The notes: generated by a model not told the origin, from the sequence alone. A stretch of 64,000 nt of DNA from Lachnospiraceae bacterium (GCA_910574965.1 CAJTDB010000014.1:1-64000), one strand, 5' to 3'; numbered from the stretch's first letter, positions 52,173 through 63,753 are shown. Program-made: numbers and translations.

Positions 52173-52817
52173 TTATGCTCCCAGTATGTCTATGATGGCC
52201 TGGAATACCGCTTCCATATCCATAGTCCCGTCCACTTCTTTTAAAATACCTTTTTTGCTGTAATAATCAATGAGCGGCTGTGTCTGTTCATGATAAACTC
52301 CCAGACGCTTCTGCACCGTCTCAGGTTTGTCGTCATCTCTTAAGATCAGTTCTGCTCCGCAGGTATCGCAGATTCCTTCCTTTTTCGTCGGCGCATAAGC
52401 CAGATGATAAGTCGCACCGCACCCCACACATGCACGGCGCCCGCCCATGCGGGTCACAATATTTTCATCCGGAACTTCCACATTGATGGCATAGTCCACC
52501 GCTTCTTTGATGGCCTCCAGTGCATGATCCAGGCTCTCTGCCTGCGGAATCGTTCTTGGAAAACCGTCCAGGATGTACCCGTTTTCGCAGTCCTTCTGCT
52601 GTACCCGGTCCACCACCAGATCGCACACCAGTTCGTCCGGCACCAGCAGCCCCTGGTCCATGTAAGTCTTTGCTTTTTTGCCAAGCTCTGTTCCGTTTTT
52701 AATATTTGCACGGAAAATATCCCCCGTCGAGATATGAGGGATCTGATATTTTGCAGCGATCTTCTTGGCCTGGGTTCCCTTTCCGGCACCCGGAGCCCCT
52801 AACATAATGATCTTCAT
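52173..52817 (-). CDS. adk: Adenylate kinase
   Basis: The 214-residue enzyme has the P-loop IIMLGAPGAGKGTQAKKIAA, the AMP-binding DGFPRTIPQAESLD, and a zinc-finger LID (CVGCGATYH and CDTCG), the long Gram-positive form. The ATG at 52817 follows GGAGAATACTATT. A terminator-like hairpin lies between it and secY. Confidence 0.98.
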   Translation of the reverse strand: MKIIMLGAPGAGKGTQAKKIAAKYQIPHISTGDIFRANIKNGTELGKKAKTYMDQGLLVPDELVCDLVVDRVQQKDCENGYILDGFPRTIPQAESLDHALEAIKEAVDYAINVEVPDENIVTRMGGRRACVGCGATYHLAYAPTKKEGICDTCGAELILRDDDKPETVQKRLGVYHEQTQPLIDYYSKKGILKEVDGTMDMEAVFQAIIDILGA

Positions 52818-52865
52818 AATAGTATTCTCCATTTTTTTCCAAAATATACACACATATATGTTTCC

Positions 52866-52912
52866 AAAAAAGCCTGTAAGAAAGTACCACAGGGGCGCTT
52901 CCATACAGGCTT
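52866..52912 (-). terminator. Terminator/attenuator between secY and adk
   Basis: On the minus strand AAGCCTGTA (52912-52904) pairs with TACAGGCTT (52878-52870), directly followed by TTTT. It splits the spc cluster and should lower transcription of adk and downstream genes. Confidence 0.75.
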
Positions 52913-52929
52913 CACTCTGCTGCATCTGA

Positions 52930-54246
52930 TTAATCGTTCAGAAAACCTTTATAGTTACGCACCAGCATCTGGGATTCTATCTGTTTTAATGTCTCTAAAA
53001 CAACACCCACGATGATGATGATCGATGTCCCGCCAAAGGATACATTGGCTTTGAAAAATCCATTGAATATGATCGGGATCACACATACTATAATCAGGCC
53101 CACTGCTCCGATAAATACAATATAATTTAAGATCCTGCTGAGATATTCCGTTGTCGGCTTGCCCGGCCGGATACCAGGGATAAATCCACCCTGACGCTTC
53201 ATATTATTGGATATTTCGATCGGATTAAAAGTAATGGACGTATAGAAATATGCAAAAAATACGACCAGCACGATATATACCAGAAGTCCGATGGAATAGA
53301 CAGGCTGACTAGGATCACACCAGCTTGACTGGTTCAGTCCGGTCAGGATCTTCGCACCGATACCCGTACCTCCAGTCTTCCCCAGAAGAGATGCGATCAC
53401 ACCCGGAAAACTCATCAGAGAAGAAGCAAAGATCACCGGGATTACGCCTGCCGTATTCACTTTCAGAGGAATATTGGTTGACTGTCCGCCTACCATCTTC
53501 CGCCCCTGCATCTTCTTGGCATACTGTACCGGAATCCGGCGTTCACCGCCCTGAAGAAAGATAACAAATACAACCGTTACCAGAACGACTGCGATGATAA
53601 TGACCACTGCCAGCACACCGTTTAAGATCGTCTTGCCTTTCACAAACTGGTCATACAGTTGAATAAAGTCGTCTGGTATTCTGGATACGATGTTGATCAA
53701 AAGCACGATGGAGATACCGTTCCCCACACCGTGCGCAGTGATCTCTTCACCGATCCACATGAGAAATGCACTTCCTGCAGTCATAGCCGCAACGACAACG
53801 ATCATATTGGGAATCGTTGCAGACTGCAGAAGACCTCTCCCTCCAAAGCCGATCGTCATGGCCGTGCCCTCAATCAGAGCCAGCACAACGGTCAGATAAC
53901 GGGAAAATGTCTGAATCTTCTTTCTTCCATCTTCTCCATCCTTCTGCATCTCTTCCAGCTTCGGAATGGCAATGGTCAAAAGCTGCATGATAATGGAAGA
54001 AGTGATGTAAGGTGTGATACCAAGCGCAAAGAGCGACATACTGGTAAAGGAACCGCCGGTGAACGCATCAAAGAAGTTGAATGCGTCACCGGTCTGAGCT
54101 GCAAACCACTGGGCAAAATAATCTCTGTTTACTCCAGGAATCGGCAGTTGAGAACCAAACCTTACGACCACGAGCATTAAAAAAGTGAAGATCAGTTTTT
54201 TCCGAATCTCTTCAATTTTAAATGCGTTCCGTAATGTTTTGAACAT
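52930..54246 (-). CDS. secY: Protein translocase subunit SecY
   Basis: The 438-residue membrane protein has ten hydrophobic segments, the plug region QLPIPGVNRDYFAQWFA, and the conserved cytoplasmic loop GGERRIPVQYAKKMQGRKMV. It forms the protein-conducting channel. Its start overlaps the rplO stop by one base. Confidence 0.98.
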   Translation of the reverse strand: MFKTLRNAFKIEEIRKKLIFTFLMLVVVRFGSQLPIPGVNRDYFAQWFAAQTGDAFNFFDAFTGGSFTSMSLFALGITPYITSSIIMQLLTIAIPKLEEMQKDGEDGRKKIQTFSRYLTVVLALIEGTAMTIGFGGRGLLQSATIPNMIVVVAAMTAGSAFLMWIGEEITAHGVGNGISIVLLINIVSRIPDDFIQLYDQFVKGKTILNGVLAVVIIIAVVLVTVVFVIFLQGGERRIPVQYAKKMQGRKMVGGQSTNIPLKVNTAGVIPVIFASSLMSFPGVIASLLGKTGGTGIGAKILTGLNQSSWCDPSQPVYSIGLLVYIVLVVFFAYFYTSITFNPIEISNNMKRQGGFIPGIRPGKPTTEYLSRILNYIVFIGAVGLIIVCVIPIIFNGFFKANVSFGGTSIIIIVGVVLETLKQIESQMLVRNYKGFLND

Positions 54247-54686
54247 TAGATCACCTCGGCTTTTCCACCCAGAGCTTCAATCTTGGCAGCCGCACCGGCT
54301 GAAAATGCATTTGCCTGAACGGTAAGTTTCTTTGTCAATTCTCCATTTCCGAGAATCTTGACACCGTCTCTTGGATTCTTTACGATCCCTTCTGCGATCA
54401 GGGTCTCTACAGAAACTACACTGTCATTGTCGAATCTTTCCAGGACACTTACGTTGATACCAACGATCTCTTTGGTATTGCGGTTCGTAAAGCCTCTCTT
54501 GGGGATTCGTCTGTATAACGGCATCTGACCGCCTTCAAATCCCGGCCTTGGAGCTCCGGAGCGGGCTTTCTGACCTTTGTGGCCTTTGCCTGCAGTCTTA
54601 CCGTTACCTGAACCATGTCCGCGGCCTCTTCTGAAGTTATCGCTCTTCTTGGAGCCTTCCGCATACTGTAAATTCGATAAGTCCAT
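54246..54686 (-). CDS. rplO: 50S ribosomal protein L15
   Basis: The 146-residue protein shows [20 protein letters not shown] and [19 protein letters not shown], typical of L15. Confidence 0.98.
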   Translation of the reverse strand: MDLSNLQYAEGSKKSDNFRRGRGHGSGNGKTAGKGHKGQKARSGAPRPGFEGGQMPLYRRIPKRGFTNRNTKEIVGINVSVLERFDNDSVVSVETLIAEGIVKNPRDGVKILGNGELTKKLTVQANAFSAGAAAKIEALGGKAEVI

Positions 54687-54706
54687 TGTGACACCTCCTT
54701 AACTGA

Positions 54707-54889
54707 TTAGATTTCTTCCACTTTCACCAAATGTCTTACGTGCCAGATCATGCCGCGCACTGCTTCATTATCCGGCATCTCAACGGTCTTGTTGAGTTTT
54801 CTAAGACCAAGCGCTTCCACGGTAGCCTTCTGCTTTGGAACCGCTCCGATAGGAGATTTTACTAATGTGATCTTTAATTTCTCTGCCAT
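54707..54889 (-). CDS. rpmD: 50S ribosomal protein L30
   Basis: The 60-residue protein reads [20 protein letters not shown] and [20 protein letters not shown]. The ATG at 54889 fits the AGGAG spacing better than the ATG at 54895. Confidence 0.96.
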   Translation of the reverse strand: MAEKLKITLVKSPIGAVPKQKATVEALGLRKLNKTVEMPDNEAVRGMIWHVRHLVKVEEI

Positions 54890-54904
54890 GTTCATTCTCC
54901 TTTC

Positions 54905-55414
54905 TTATGCCATGATTTCGTCTACAGATTTACCGCGCTTCTTCGCAACGTCCTCCGGAGAAGTCACATTTGATAATCCTTCAATGGTTGCCATTACAAC
55001 GTTCTGCTTGTTGTTGGAACCAAGGGATTTCGTACGGATATTTTTTACGCCTGCCAGCTCTACGACTGCACGCGCCGGGCCGCCTGCGATGATACCGGTA
55101 CCTTCCGGAGATCTCTTCAGCAGCACACTGGAGCTTCCGAATTTACCCAGATTATCATGGGGGATACTGTTGTTATCATCCAGTGCAACCCGCACCAGTT
55201 TCTTCACAGCATCCTCTTTTCCCTTGCGGATCGCTTCCGGAATTTCAGTGGCTTTTCCAAGACCAGCGCCTACGTGACCGTTTCCGTCACCTACGACTAC
55301 CAGAGCTGTGAAACGCATGCTGCGGCCGCCTTTGACGGTCTTGCTTACACGCTTAATTGACACTACTTTTTCAGTTAATTCCAACTGACTTGCATCAATG
55401 ATCTCATGTCTCAT
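54905..55414 (-). CDS. rpsE: 30S ribosomal protein S5
   Basis: The 169-residue protein has the S5 double-stranded RNA-binding block [20 protein letters not shown] and [20 protein letters not shown], and the C-terminal [20 protein letters not shown]. Confidence 0.98.
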   Translation of the reverse strand: MRHEIIDASQLELTEKVVSIKRVSKTVKGGRSMRFTALVVVGDGNGHVGAGLGKATEIPEAIRKGKEDAVKKLVRVALDDNNSIPHDNLGKFGSSSVLLKRSPEGTGIIAGGPARAVVELAGVKNIRTKSLGSNNKQNVVMATIEGLSNVTSPEDVAKKRGKSVDEIMA

Positions 55415-55432
55415 TGTCTCTCTCCTCCTCCT

Positions 55433-55801
55433 CTAAAATTCCAGTCCGGCTTCGCGTGCCGCATCTGCCAGCGCCGCGATCTTACCATGATAAATAAAAC
55501 CTCCGCGGTCAAACACGACCGTTTTGATCCCTTTTTCAAGTGCTCTCTCGGCGATCACCTTGCCAAGATATGCCGCCGCATCGACGTTGTTGGTCTTAGA
55601 AAGCTCTGCTTTTACTTCCTTCTGTACTGTGGAAGCGGATACCAGAGTGTTTCCTACGGTGTCGTCGATAATCTGCGCATACATATGATTATTGCTTCTG
55701 AACACTGCCAGACGCGGTCTGTCTGCTGTACCGCTGATGTGATGACGTAATCTGTAGTGTTTTTTAGCGCGTACTTCGCTTCTTGATTTCTTACTGACCA
55801 T
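55433..55801 (-). CDS. rplR: 50S ribosomal protein L18
   Basis: The 122-residue protein shows [32 protein letters not shown] and the C-terminal [20 protein letters not shown], typical of the 5S-rRNA-binding L18. Confidence 0.98.
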   Translation of the reverse strand: MVSKKSRSEVRAKKHYRLRHHISGTADRPRLAVFRSNNHMYAQIIDDTVGNTLVSASTVQKEVKAELSKTNNVDAAAYLGKVIAERALEKGIKTVVFDRGGFIYHGKIAALADAAREAGLEF

Positions 55802-55818
55802 CTTTACACTCTCCTTAT

Positions 55819-56358
55819 TTATTTCTTGCCAGTCTTACCGACTTTACGTCTGATCACTTCGGTCTCATACTTGATACCCTTGCCCTTATATGGCTCCGGT
55901 CTTCTCTTGTCACGAATCTCAGCCGCATACTGTCCGACTTTCTCTTTGTCGATGCCTTTCACAGTAATCTTGTTTCCTTCCACAACTGCTTCCACACCTT
56001 CCGGATCTGTCATCTCCACCGGATGGGAGTAGCCGAGGTTCAGCGTAAGTTTCTTGCCGGATTTGGCGCAGCGATAACCAACACCGTTGACCTCCAGAAC
56101 CTTTGTGAAGCCTGTGTGGACGCCTGTTACCATGTTGGATACCAGAGTCCTTGTCAGACCGTGTAAAGATTTCATCTTCTTCAGATCATTAGGTCTTGTT
56201 ACAACCACATGACCATCTTCTACTTTGATCGTCATCTCTGTCGGAAGCACTCTCTCAAGCGTTCCTTTCGGACCTTTTACGGTCACTTTATTTCCCTCAG
56301 CAACTGTCACGGTCACACCTTCCGGGATAGCCACCGGTAATCTTCCGATACGGGACAT
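55819..56358 (-). CDS. rplF: 50S ribosomal protein L6
   Basis: The 179-residue protein starts [20 protein letters not shown] and has the [20 protein letters not shown] and [20 protein letters not shown] blocks. Confidence 0.98.
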   Translation of the reverse strand: MSRIGRLPVAIPEGVTVTVAEGNKVTVKGPKGTLERVLPTEMTIKVEDGHVVVTRPNDLKKMKSLHGLTRTLVSNMVTGVHTGFTKVLEVNGVGYRCAKSGKKLTLNLGYSHPVEMTDPEGVEAVVEGNKITVKGIDKEKVGQYAAEIRDKRRPEPYKGKGIKYETEVIRRKVGKTGKK

Positions 56359-56432
56359 AATCTAAAATCCTCCTTACTTAGATTTTCGGAAGGGACGTCT
56401 GCGTCCCTTCTGTTTTCAGTTCTCTGGAAAAA

Positions 56433-56834
56433 TTACCAGACGAAAGCCAGGACCTCGCCGCCGACTTTCAGCTCTCTTGCCTTCTTGTCGGTCATGATGC
56501 CTTTGTTTGTAGATACGATGGCAATGCCCAGTCCGCCGAGCACTTTCGGCATATTGTCCTTGCCGGCATAGATCCGAAGACCGGGTTTGGAAATTCTCTT
56601 GATTCCTGCAATGATCTTTTCGTTTTTGTCTTTTCCATATTTCAAGGTGATACGGATATCTTTGAAGTTTCCGTTATCCACCAGATCATATTTCGCAACA
56701 TAGCCTTCGTCAACCAGAATATCCGCAATGGCCAGTTTCACTCTGGACGACGGAATATCTACGGTATCGTGTTTCGCAGTATTTGCATTACGGATTCTTG
56801 TGAGCATATCCGCGATTGGATCGTTCGTTGTCAT
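56433..56834 (-). CDS. rpsH: 30S ribosomal protein S8
   Basis: The 133-residue protein starts [20 protein letters not shown] and ends with [20 protein letters not shown] and GGEVLAFVW, the S8 signature. Confidence 0.98.
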   Translation of the reverse strand: MTTNDPIADMLTRIRNANTAKHDTVDIPSSRVKLAIADILVDEGYVAKYDLVDNGNFKDIRITLKYGKDKNEKIIAGIKRISKPGLRIYAGKDNMPKVLGGLGIAIVSTNKGIMTDKKARELKVGGEVLAFVW

Positions 56835-56858
56835 TTTGACTGCCTCCTTTACTTTTTT

Positions 56859-57044
56859 CTACCAACTTGCTTTCTTCACACCCGGAATCTGGCCTGCATA
56901 CGCCAGCTCACGGAAGCAAATTCTGCAGATTCCGTATTTTCTCAGGTAAGCATGTGGACGACCACAGATTCTGCAGCGGCTGTATTCTCTGGTAGAGAAT
57001 TTCTGTTTGCGCTGCTGTTTGATTTTCATTGATGTCTTAGCCAT
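56859..57044 (-). CDS. rpsN: 30S ribosomal protein S14, zinc type
   Basis: The 61-residue protein is the short zinc-binding form: cysteines in [11 protein letters not shown] and [12 protein letters not shown]. Confidence 0.98.
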   Translation of the reverse strand: MAKTSMKIKQQRKQKFSTREYSRCRICGRPHAYLRKYGICRICFRELAYAGQIPGVKKASW

Positions 57045-57055
57045 GAAATTCCCTC

Positions 57056-57595
57056 CTATCTTGCAAATGGCATATTGAATAAGCTCAACAGATAACGTGC
57101 TTCCTCATCTGTTTTGGCAGTCGTTACGAAGATGATATCCATACCTCTTACTTTGTCCACCTTGTCATATTCAATTTCCGGGAAGATCAGTTGTTCTTTA
57201 ATGCCAAGTGCATAGTTTCCTCTGCCGTCAAATGCATTGGGATTCACACCACGGAAGTCACGCACCCGAGGCAGTGCCAGGTTCACCAGACGATCAACAA
57301 ATTCATACATCTTCTCGCCGCGGAGTGTTACTTTACAGCCAATAGCCATGCCCTCACGGATCTTGAAGTTTGCAACAGAATTTTTTGCCTTCGTTACAAC
57401 AGCCTTCTGACCTGCGATGATCTCCATATCCTTAATGGCAGAATCCAGGATCTTCGCATTCTCTTTTGCCTCACCAACGCCCATGTTGATGACGACCTTG
57501 TTGAGCTTCGGCACTTCCATCGGATTTTTATAGCCAAATTTTTTCATCATGGCATCCATGATCTCATTTTTATACTGTTCACTGAGTCTACTCAA
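57056..57595 (-). CDS. rplE: 50S ribosomal protein L5
   Basis: The 179-residue protein shows [40 protein letters not shown] and [20 protein letters not shown]. Confidence 0.98.
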   Translation of the reverse strand: MSRLSEQYKNEIMDAMMKKFGYKNPMEVPKLNKVVINMGVGEAKENAKILDSAIKDMEIIAGQKAVVTKAKNSVANFKIREGMAIGCKVTLRGEKMYEFVDRLVNLALPRVRDFRGVNPNAFDGRGNYALGIKEQLIFPEIEYDKVDKVRGMDIIFVTTAKTDEEARYLLSLFNMPFAR

Positions 57596-57621
57596 CTTCT
57601 TATGCCCTCCTCTCTTCCATA

Positions 57622-57933
57622 CTAGTCGATCACTTTGCCGGTCGCTTTTGCAACGCGGACTTTCTTGTCTCCGTCCATCTTATATCCGATTCTGGAAACT
57701 TTTCCGTCACTGACATACATCACGTTGGAAACATTGATTGGGCCTTCCTGACGGATGATCCCGCCCTGCTGATTCGCCATGGACGGTTTTGTATGCTTCG
57801 TAATCATATTCACGCCTTCCACAAGAACTGTGTTCTTCTTGTGGTTCACTGCGATAACCTTTCCTTCGCTGCCTTTGTCAGTACCGGCAATGACTCTGAC
57901 GGTGTCGCCTTTTTTAATCTTCATTGTAGACAT
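57622..57933 (-). CDS. rplX: 50S ribosomal protein L24
   Basis: The 103-residue KOW protein reads [20 protein letters not shown] and [20 protein letters not shown]. The ATG at 57933 fits AGGAGG with 8-bp spacing. Confidence 0.97.
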   Translation of the reverse strand: MSTMKIKKGDTVRVIAGTDKGSEGKVIAVNHKKNTVLVEGVNMITKHTKPSMANQQGGIIRQEGPINVSNVMYVSDGKVSRIGYKMDGDKKVRVAKATGKVID

Positions 57934-57946
57934 ATTCCGATACCTC

Positions 57947-58315
57947 CTATAATACTTCCGGAGCCAGGGATACGATCTTCATGAACTGTTTCTCACGAAG
58001 CTCTCTCGCCACTGGTCCAAAGATACGGGTTCCTCTGGGATTCTTATCCTCTTTGATAATCACGGCTGCATTCTCGTCAAACCGGATGTAGGAACCGTCC
58101 TTACGGCGCGCACCTTTTACAGTACGAACCACTACCGCTTTTACCACGTCACCCTTCTTTACAACACCCCCTGGCGTTGCATCTTTTACCGTGGCAACGA
58201 TTACATCACCGATGTTTGCATATCTTCTGGTAGAGCCGCCCATCACGCGGATGCAGAGCAGTTCTTTTGCACCGGTGTTATCAGCAACTCTAAGTCTTGT
58301 TTCCTGCTGTACCAT
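57947..58315 (-). CDS. rplN: 50S ribosomal protein L14
   Basis: The 122-residue protein starts [20 protein letters not shown] and ends [13 protein letters not shown]-like, the L14 pattern (visible as [15 protein letters not shown]). Confidence 0.98.
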   Translation of the reverse strand: MVQQETRLRVADNTGAKELLCIRVMGGSTRRYANIGDVIVATVKDATPGGVVKKGDVVKAVVVRTVKGARRKDGSYIRFDENAAVIIKEDKNPRGTRIFGPVARELREKQFMKIVSLAPEVL

Positions 58316-58327
58316 TCTTGCATCCTC

Positions 58328-58582
58328 CTATTTGGCTTTCTCAATAATGCTGACCAGTCTCCATCTCTTGTCTTTGGACAGAGGTCTGGTTTCCATAACC
58401 TTTACGGTATCACCGATTCCGCACTCATTGTTCTCGTCATGCGCTTTTAATTTATACGTCTTCTTTACAATCTTGCCGTAAAGCGGATGTTTTACATGGT
58501 TTTCTACGGCAACCACGATCGTCTTATCCATCTTATCGCTGACAACTTTGCCAACGCGGGTCTTTCTCAGATTTCTTTCCAT
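58328..58582 (-). CDS. rpsQ: 30S ribosomal protein S17
   Basis: The 84-residue protein shows [20 protein letters not shown] and [20 protein letters not shown]. Confidence 0.98.
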   Translation of the reverse strand: MERNLRKTRVGKVVSDKMDKTIVVAVENHVKHPLYGKIVKKTYKLKAHDENNECGIGDTVKVMETRPLSKDKRWRLVSIIEKAK

Positions 58583-58621
58583 GATTTCCTATCTCCTTTC
58601 TCAAACTGATCTCGCAGAAGC

Positions 58622-58831
58622 TTACGCCTGTTTTTCAGCAATAACAGTCTGGATGCGGGCGATGTTCTTGCGAACCTCTTTGATCCTTGCAGTGTTATCC
58701 AGTTGGTTGGTCGCATTCTGGAATCTCAGGTTGAAAAGTTCTTGCTTTGCAGCTACTAATTCTGTATTTAATTCCGAAGCTGATTTTGCCTTTAAATCCT
58801 CTACATACTTATTAATTTTCACTGTTATCAC
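58622..58831 (-). CDS. rpmC: 50S ribosomal protein L29
   Basis: The 69-residue helical protein has [20 protein letters not shown] and [20 protein letters not shown]. It overlaps the end of rplP by 20 bp. Confidence 0.97.
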   Translation of the reverse strand: MITVKINKYVEDLKAKSASELNTELVAAKQELFNLRFQNATNQLDNTARIKEVRKNIARIQTVIAEKQA

Positions 58832-59249
58832 CGCCTTCTAAGTCTGCACGGGAGACGACTTTACATTTGCAGGGTAACTTGTGGGTAGCAAGACGCAGTG
58901 CCTCTCTTGCGATCTCCTCGGATACTCCGGAGATCTCGAACATTACGCGTCCCGGTTTGACAACTGCTACCCAGTACTCCAGTGTTCCTTTACCGGAACC
59001 CATACGAGTCTCAGCCGGTTTGTTGGTTACAGGTTTATCCGGGAAAATCTTAATCCAGACTTTACCGCCACGCTTAATATAACGGGTCATGGCAACACGG
59101 GCTGCCTCGATCTGATTGGATTTGATCCAGCACGGCTCTGTAGCGACAATGCCGTATTCACCATTTGTAATCTTATTACCTCTAAGCGCCTTGCCAGCCA
59201 TGGAACCACGGAACTGTTTGCGGCGTTTTACTCTCTTTGGCATTAACAT
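58812..59249 (-). CDS. rplP: 50S ribosomal protein L16
   Basis: The 145-residue protein starts [20 protein letters not shown] and has the [20 protein letters not shown] and [20 protein letters not shown] blocks. The start overlaps the rpsC stop (TAATG). Confidence 0.98.
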   Translation of the reverse strand: MLMPKRVKRRKQFRGSMAGKALRGNKITNGEYGIVATEPCWIKSNQIEAARVAMTRYIKRGGKVWIKIFPDKPVTNKPAETRMGSGKGTLEYWVAVVKPGRVMFEISGVSEEIAREALRLATHKLPCKCKVVSRADLEGGDNSEN

Positions 59250-59905
59250 TATTTATCGCTCCCTTCCTTTGCTGCCTTTGTTGGAAGAATCTCGCCCTTG
59301 TAGACCCATACCTTTACGCCGATCTTGCCGTAGGTGGTATCTGCCTCAGCGAACCCATAGTCAATATCTGCTCTTAATGTATGCAGCGGGATTGTACCGT
59401 CGGAATAAGTCTCTGTACGCGCCATATCCGCACCGCTGAGACGTCCGGAACAGGATGCCTTGATTCCCTTTGCACCGGATTTCATTGCACGGCCCATGCA
59501 GGATTTCATTGCACGGCGGAAAGAGATACGGTTCTCAAGCTGCTGCGCGATATTCTCGGCAACTAGCTGCGCTTCCCGGTCTGCTCTTTTGATCTCTTTG
59601 ATATCTACAACGACTTTCTTTGTCGTCATCTTCTGAAGTTCTGCCCTTACTTTCTCAATCTCAACGCCGCCTTTTCCGATAATCATACCCGGTTTTGCAG
59701 CAGAGATAATGATCTTCACGCGGTCAGAGGTCCTCTCGATCTCGATCTTGGACACTCCTGCATTGTATAATTTTTTCTTCAGGAACTTTCTGAGCTGATA
59801 ATCTTCCACTAGGCAGTCTGCGAAATCAGCTTCTGCGTACCATTTAGAATCCCAATCCTTAATTACACCGACCCTGAGGCCGTGCGGGTTTACTTTCTGT
59901 CCCAT
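59249..59905 (-). CDS. rpsC: 30S ribosomal protein S3
   Basis: The 218-residue protein starts [20 protein letters not shown], has the KH-domain block [20 protein letters not shown], and ends in [20 protein letters not shown]. Confidence 0.98.
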   Translation of the reverse strand: MGQKVNPHGLRVGVIKDWDSKWYAEADFADCLVEDYQLRKFLKKKLYNAGVSKIEIERTSDRVKIIISAAKPGMIIGKGGVEIEKVRAELQKMTTKKVVVDIKEIKRADREAQLVAENIAQQLENRISFRRAMKSCMGRAMKSGAKGIKASCSGRLSGADMARTETYSDGTIPLHTLRADIDYGFAEADTTYGKIGVKVWVYKGEILPTKAAKEGSDK

Positions 59906-59916
59906 GATTGCCCTCC

Positions 59917-60315
59917 TTATTTCTTCTCGTCAAGCACGATGGTGATGTGGCTCATCCTCTTCTCGATGCGATAAGCGCGGCCCTGTGCTCTTGGTCTGAT
60001 TCTCTTCATGGTCGGTCCTTTATTCGCATAGCACTCTGCAACATAAAGATTCTCAGCTTTGTAGTTTTTATCCGGGTAATTGTTCTCCGCATTTGCGATG
60101 GCGGATTTTAATAATTTCTCTATGAGCGTGGATGCATATCTCGGATTGTAAGCAACGATTCCGAGTGCAGTCTGCACGTCTTTACCTCTGATGGCATCCA
60201 ATACGAAACATGCCTTCTGGACAGATACGCGTGCATAGGATAACTTTGCAGACGGTCTTTGATCCTTCTGGGCATTTCTCTCTCTCTTAAACTGACTTCT
60301 AGATCCTTTTGCCAT
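59917..60315 (-). CDS. rplV: 50S ribosomal protein L22
   Basis: The 132-residue protein shows [20 protein letters not shown] and [20 protein letters not shown], typical of L22. Confidence 0.98.
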   Translation of the reverse strand: MAKGSRSQFKRERNAQKDQRPSAKLSYARVSVQKACFVLDAIRGKDVQTALGIVAYNPRYASTLIEKLLKSAIANAENNYPDKNYKAENLYVAECYANKGPTMKRIRPRAQGRAYRIEKRMSHITIVLDEKK

Positions 60316-60348
60316 TAGATGAAACCTCCTTCCAAAAATTGACTATGA

Positions 60349-60627
60349 TTAACGTCTGGACTTTTTCTCGTCTTTACCATGACCTCTGTAGGTCCTCGTA
60401 GGCACAAACTCGCCGAGCTTATGGCCTACCATATCCTCGGTAACATATACCGGCACATGTTTTCTTCCATCATGCACTGCAAATGTATGGGAAACCATCT
60501 GCGGGAAGATGGTAGAACGGCGGGACCAGGTCTTAATTACAGACTTCTGTCCGCTTGCGTTCATGGCGTCTACTTTTTTCAGTAAGCTGGCATCTGCAAA
60601 TGGTCCTTTTTTTAATGAACGAGCCAT
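60349..60627 (-). CDS. rpsS: 30S ribosomal protein S19
   Basis: The 92-residue protein starts [20 protein letters not shown] and has [20 protein letters not shown]. Confidence 0.98.
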   Translation of the reverse strand: MARSLKKGPFADASLLKKVDAMNASGQKSVIKTWSRRSTIFPQMVSHTFAVHDGRKHVPVYVTEDMVGHKLGEFVPTRTYRGHGKDEKKSRR

Positions 60628-60646
60628 TGGTGAATCCTCCTCTTAA

Positions 60647-61489
60647 TTATTTAATGGTTCTGCCGTCTCTTCTTCTGACGATCAGCTTGTTGGACTTCTT
60701 GTTCTTCTTCCTTGTCTTCAGTCCAAGTGCCGGTTTGCCCCACGGTGTACACGGACCCGGACGGCCGATACCGGTCTTACCCTCGCCGCCGCCGTGCGGA
60801 TGGTCATTGGGGTTCATAACAGAACCACGGACGGTAGGTCTGATACCCATATGGCGTTTACGGCCTGCTTTACCAATGTTAATCAGGTTGTGTTCGCCGT
60901 TGCCTACGACACCGACAGTGGCGCGGCAGTTAATCGGTACCATTCTCATTTCACCAGATGGCATACGAAGTGTTGCGTATTTGCCTTCCTTTGCCATAAG
61001 CTGCGCACTGTTGCCTGCGGAACGGACAAGCTGTCCTCCCTTGCCTGCATACAGCTCTACATTGTGAACCATCGTACCGACCGGAATGTTCTCCAGCGGC
61101 AGACAGTTGCCCAGATGCACCTCTGCTTCCGGTCCGTTCATAACGGTCATGCCGTCAGTCAGGCCCTGGGGTGCAAGGATATATGCTTTCTCACCGTCTG
61201 CGTAGCAGATCAGCGCAATATTAGCAGTTCTGTTCGGATCATACTCGATTCCGATTACTTTTGCCGGAATGCCGTCTTTCCTTCTCTTGAAATCAACAAT
61301 CCTGTATTTTCTCTTGTGTCCGCCTCCGCGGTGTCTCACTGTGATTTTACCCTGTGCATTACGTCCGGCATTCTTCTTCAGAGAAGTTGTCAGGGATTTC
61401 TCCGGAGTGCTTTTGGTGATCTCCGCAAAATCATATCCGGACATATGTCTTCTGGACGGTGTATATGGGCGGTAAGTTTTAATTCCCAT
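60647..61489 (-). CDS. rplB: 50S ribosomal protein L2
   Basis: The 280-residue protein starts [20 protein letters not shown] and contains [20 protein letters not shown] and [20 protein letters not shown], near the peptidyl-transferase centre. Confidence 0.98.
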   Translation of the reverse strand: MGIKTYRPYTPSRRHMSGYDFAEITKSTPEKSLTTSLKKNAGRNAQGKITVRHRGGGHKRKYRIVDFKRRKDGIPAKVIGIEYDPNRTANIALICYADGEKAYILAPQGLTDGMTVMNGPEAEVHLGNCLPLENIPVGTMVHNVELYAGKGGQLVRSAGNSAQLMAKEGKYATLRMPSGEMRMVPINCRATVGVVGNGEHNLINIGKAGRKRHMGIRPTVRGSVMNPNDHPHGGGEGKTGIGRPGPCTPWGKPALGLKTRKKNKKSNKLIVRRRDGRTIK

Positions 61490-61567
61490 TACTTTGTCTC
61501 CTTTCGATCTACTTTACTCATCATGTTTGTAGTAAACATATAGTCTGGCGGTCGTTTTTCAGACTTT

Positions 61568-61867
61568 TTACAGTCCTTCAAAGATCTCAATATCTTTGCT
61601 GTCAGCAGTAAGCTGCACAATCGCCTTTTTGGTCTTGGCCGTCTTGCCTACTGTCATGCCGCGTCTTTTCTTCTTGCCCTCGCAGTTCATGGTGTTGACG
61701 CTCTTCACTTTCGTCCCGGCGAACATTTTCTCTACCGCTTCTTTCACCTGGGATTTGGTAGCATCTGTATGGATCAGAAATGTGTATTTCTTCTCGCCCA
61801 TGGCAGACATGCTCTTCTCTGTAATGATCGGTTTGAGGATCACATCATAGTATTTAATATCAGCCAT
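61568..61867 (-). CDS. rplW: 50S ribosomal protein L23
   Basis: The 99-residue protein has [20 protein letters not shown] and [20 protein letters not shown]. The start overlaps the rplD stop by one base. Confidence 0.97.
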   Translation of the reverse strand: MADIKYYDVILKPIITEKSMSAMGEKKYTFLIHTDATKSQVKEAVEKMFAGTKVKSVNTMNCEGKKKRRGMTVGKTAKTKKAIVQLTADSKDIEIFEGL

Positions 61868-62487
61868 TACGCATATACCTCCTCGATGGTGGCTACAGCA
61901 GCCTTCGTGACGATCACCGTATTGTATTTCAGGATGTCATATACGTTGATGCTGTTCGTTAAAGCTGTCTGAACGTTCTCAATGTTTCTTGCAGACAATA
62001 CAACATTCTGATCATTTTCATTCAGAACGACCAGTGCCTTGGATACTTTCAGCGCATCCAGAACTGCCTGCATCTTCTTGGTCTTGATCTCATCAAATTT
62101 CAGTTCATCCAGAACGATGAACTTCTGTTCCTGCACTCTGCTGGTCAGAACAGATTTGAGCGCCAGTCTCTTCTCCTTTTTATTCAGCCGGATGGTATAA
62201 TCTCTCGGCACCGGAGCGAAGACAACGCCGCCGCCGGTCCACTGGGGAGATCTTGTGGAACCCTGACGGGCATGTCCGGTTCCTTTCTGTCTCCAGGGTT
62301 TTCTTCCACCGCCGGAAACTTCGGAACGGGTCTTTGCTTTCTGAGTACCCTGTCTTTTATTCGCAAGCTGTGCAACGACTGCCATGTGTACCAGGTGCTC
62401 ATTTACATCAACACCGAATACCGCATCGTTTAACTCCATCGTGCCAACTTCTTTGCCTTCCATATTATAAACAGATACGTTTGCCAT
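61867..62487 (-). CDS. rplD: 50S ribosomal protein L4
   Basis: The 206-residue protein shows [20 protein letters not shown], the tunnel loop [20 protein letters not shown], and [21 protein letters not shown]4 regulates the S10 operon in some bacteria. Confidence 0.98.
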   Translation of the reverse strand: MANVSVYNMEGKEVGTMELNDAVFGVDVNEHLVHMAVVAQLANKRQGTQKAKTRSEVSGGGRKPWRQKGTGHARQGSTRSPQWTGGGVVFAPVPRDYTIRLNKKEKRLALKSVLTSRVQEQKFIVLDELKFDEIKTKKMQAVLDALKVSKALVVLNENDQNVVLSARNIENVQTALTNSINVYDILKYNTVIVTKAAVATIEEVYA

Positions 62488-62515
62488 TTGTGTGTTCCTC
62501 CTTTCCCTTCAAACC

Positions 62516-63151
62516 TTACTTACCGGATTTGACCGTTTCTTTGATCGTAACTAAAGCTTTCTTAGGTCCTGGTACCGCACCTTTTACTAACAATAAGTTG
62601 TTTTCTGCATCTACCTTCACGATTTCCAGATTCTGGATCGTGATCTGCTTGGAACCCATATGTCCGGGCATTCCTTTTCCCTTGAATACCTTGCTGGGAT
62701 CGGAACATGCACCGTTGGAACCCTGATGACGATGGAATTTAGAACCATGTGCCATAGGTCCTCTGTGCTGTCCGAGTCTCTTGATGGCACCCTGGAAGCC
62801 TTTTCCTTTGGAAACTGCTGTCGCATCAATCTTGTCGCCTGCTGCGAAGATGTCCGCTTTGATCTCCTGTGCCACTGCATACTCTGAAGCATTCTCTAAC
62901 TTCAACTCTCTGACAAATCTTTTATAAGCAACGCCGGCTTTGTCAAAGTGTCCTTTTTTCGGTTTGTTCACCAGCTTTTCTCTGGTGTCAACGAAGCCCA
63001 CCTGTACGGCACTGTAGCCGTCATTTTCTACCGTTTTCACCTGGGTCACGACGCACGGACCAGCCTGCAATACGGTAACCGGAGTCAAAACTCCGTCTTC
63101 GTTGAAGATCTGCGTCATTCCGACTTTTGTCGCTAAAATAGCTTTCTTCAT
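62516..63151 (-). CDS. rplC: 50S ribosomal protein L3
   Basis: The 211-residue protein starts [20 protein letters not shown] and has [20 protein letters not shown] and [20 protein letters not shown]. Confidence 0.98.
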   Translation of the reverse strand: MKKAILATKVGMTQIFNEDGVLTPVTVLQAGPCVVTQVKTVENDGYSAVQVGFVDTREKLVNKPKKGHFDKAGVAYKRFVRELKLENASEYAVAQEIKADIFAAGDKIDATAVSKGKGFQGAIKRLGQHRGPMAHGSKFHRHQGSNGACSDPSKVFKGKGMPGHMGSKQITIQNLEIVKVDAENNLLLVKGAVPGPKKALVTIKETVKSGK

Positions 63152-63237
63152 TCTTCATTCCTCCTGTTTTCTCTACAGCGGAATACCCTTTTGGGCATTC
63201 ATTCTAGCCGCAGGATTTACCCTGCCTCTGGCATGGG

Positions 63238-63555
63238 TTATTTTGTTTTCATCTTAATATCAACATACACACCTGCAGGCATCTCAAGGCGGGACAGTGC
63301 GTCTACCGTCTTCTGCGTCGGTGCAATGATATCGATCAGTCTCTTATGAGTTCTCTGCTCGAACTGCTCGCGGGAATCTTTATATTTGTGTACCGCACGG
63401 ATGATGGTTACGATTTCCTTCTTTGTAGGAAGGGGTACCGGTCCGCTCACCTTGGATCCCGTTTTCTTCACCGTCTCGATGATCTTCTTTGCAGACGCAT
63501 CGATGAGCTGATGATCGTAAGCTTTCATTGTGATTCTCATTACCTGACTTGCCAT
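63238..63555 (-). CDS. rpsJ: 30S ribosomal protein S10
   Basis: The 105-residue protein shows [40 protein letters not shown] and [20 protein letters not shown]. It is the first gene of the S10-spc cluster, after an AAGGAGG site. Confidence 0.98.
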   Translation of the reverse strand: MASQVMRITMKAYDHQLIDASAKKIIETVKKTGSKVSGPVPLPTKKEIVTIIRAVHKYKDSREQFEQRTHKRLIDIIAPTQKTVDALSRLEMPAGVYVDIKMKTK

Positions 63556-63596
63556 AAAAAAAGTCGCCTCCTTATTCGTACTTCTGATTACCAGTA

Positions 63597-63703
63597 CGAC
63601 AAGCGGTGACTGTACACTCTCCCGTGTGTATCACAAAGATTCACACACGTCGTTTCCTTCTCTCTTAAAAGGACGGTTTCAATTTGTACAGTGACTTGTC
63701 GCC
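63597..63703 (-). ncRNA. S10-operon leader structure
   Basis: In the leader of about 230 nt, 63685-63703 (minus GGCGACAAGTCACTGTACA) can pair with 63597-63616 (minus TGTACAGTCACCGCTTGTCG) in 16 of about 17 positions plus a 3-nt bulge. The loop between contains a GTGTG-rich hairpin. A regulatory leader for the S10 operon is likely; its partner protein is not clear. Confidence 0.55.
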
Positions 63704-63732
63704 AGTTTGCTAACTTGACATTCGCTCCACGG

Positions 63733-63753
63733 AAAACCCGCGCTTTTGCGCGG
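63733..63753 (-). terminator. Terminator-like hairpin early in the S10 leader
   Basis: On the minus strand CCGCGC pairs with GCGCGG around AAAA and GTTTTCC follows, about 40 nt after the predicted start site. The T-run is short, so it is more likely an attenuator or pause element than a full terminator. Confidence 0.5.
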
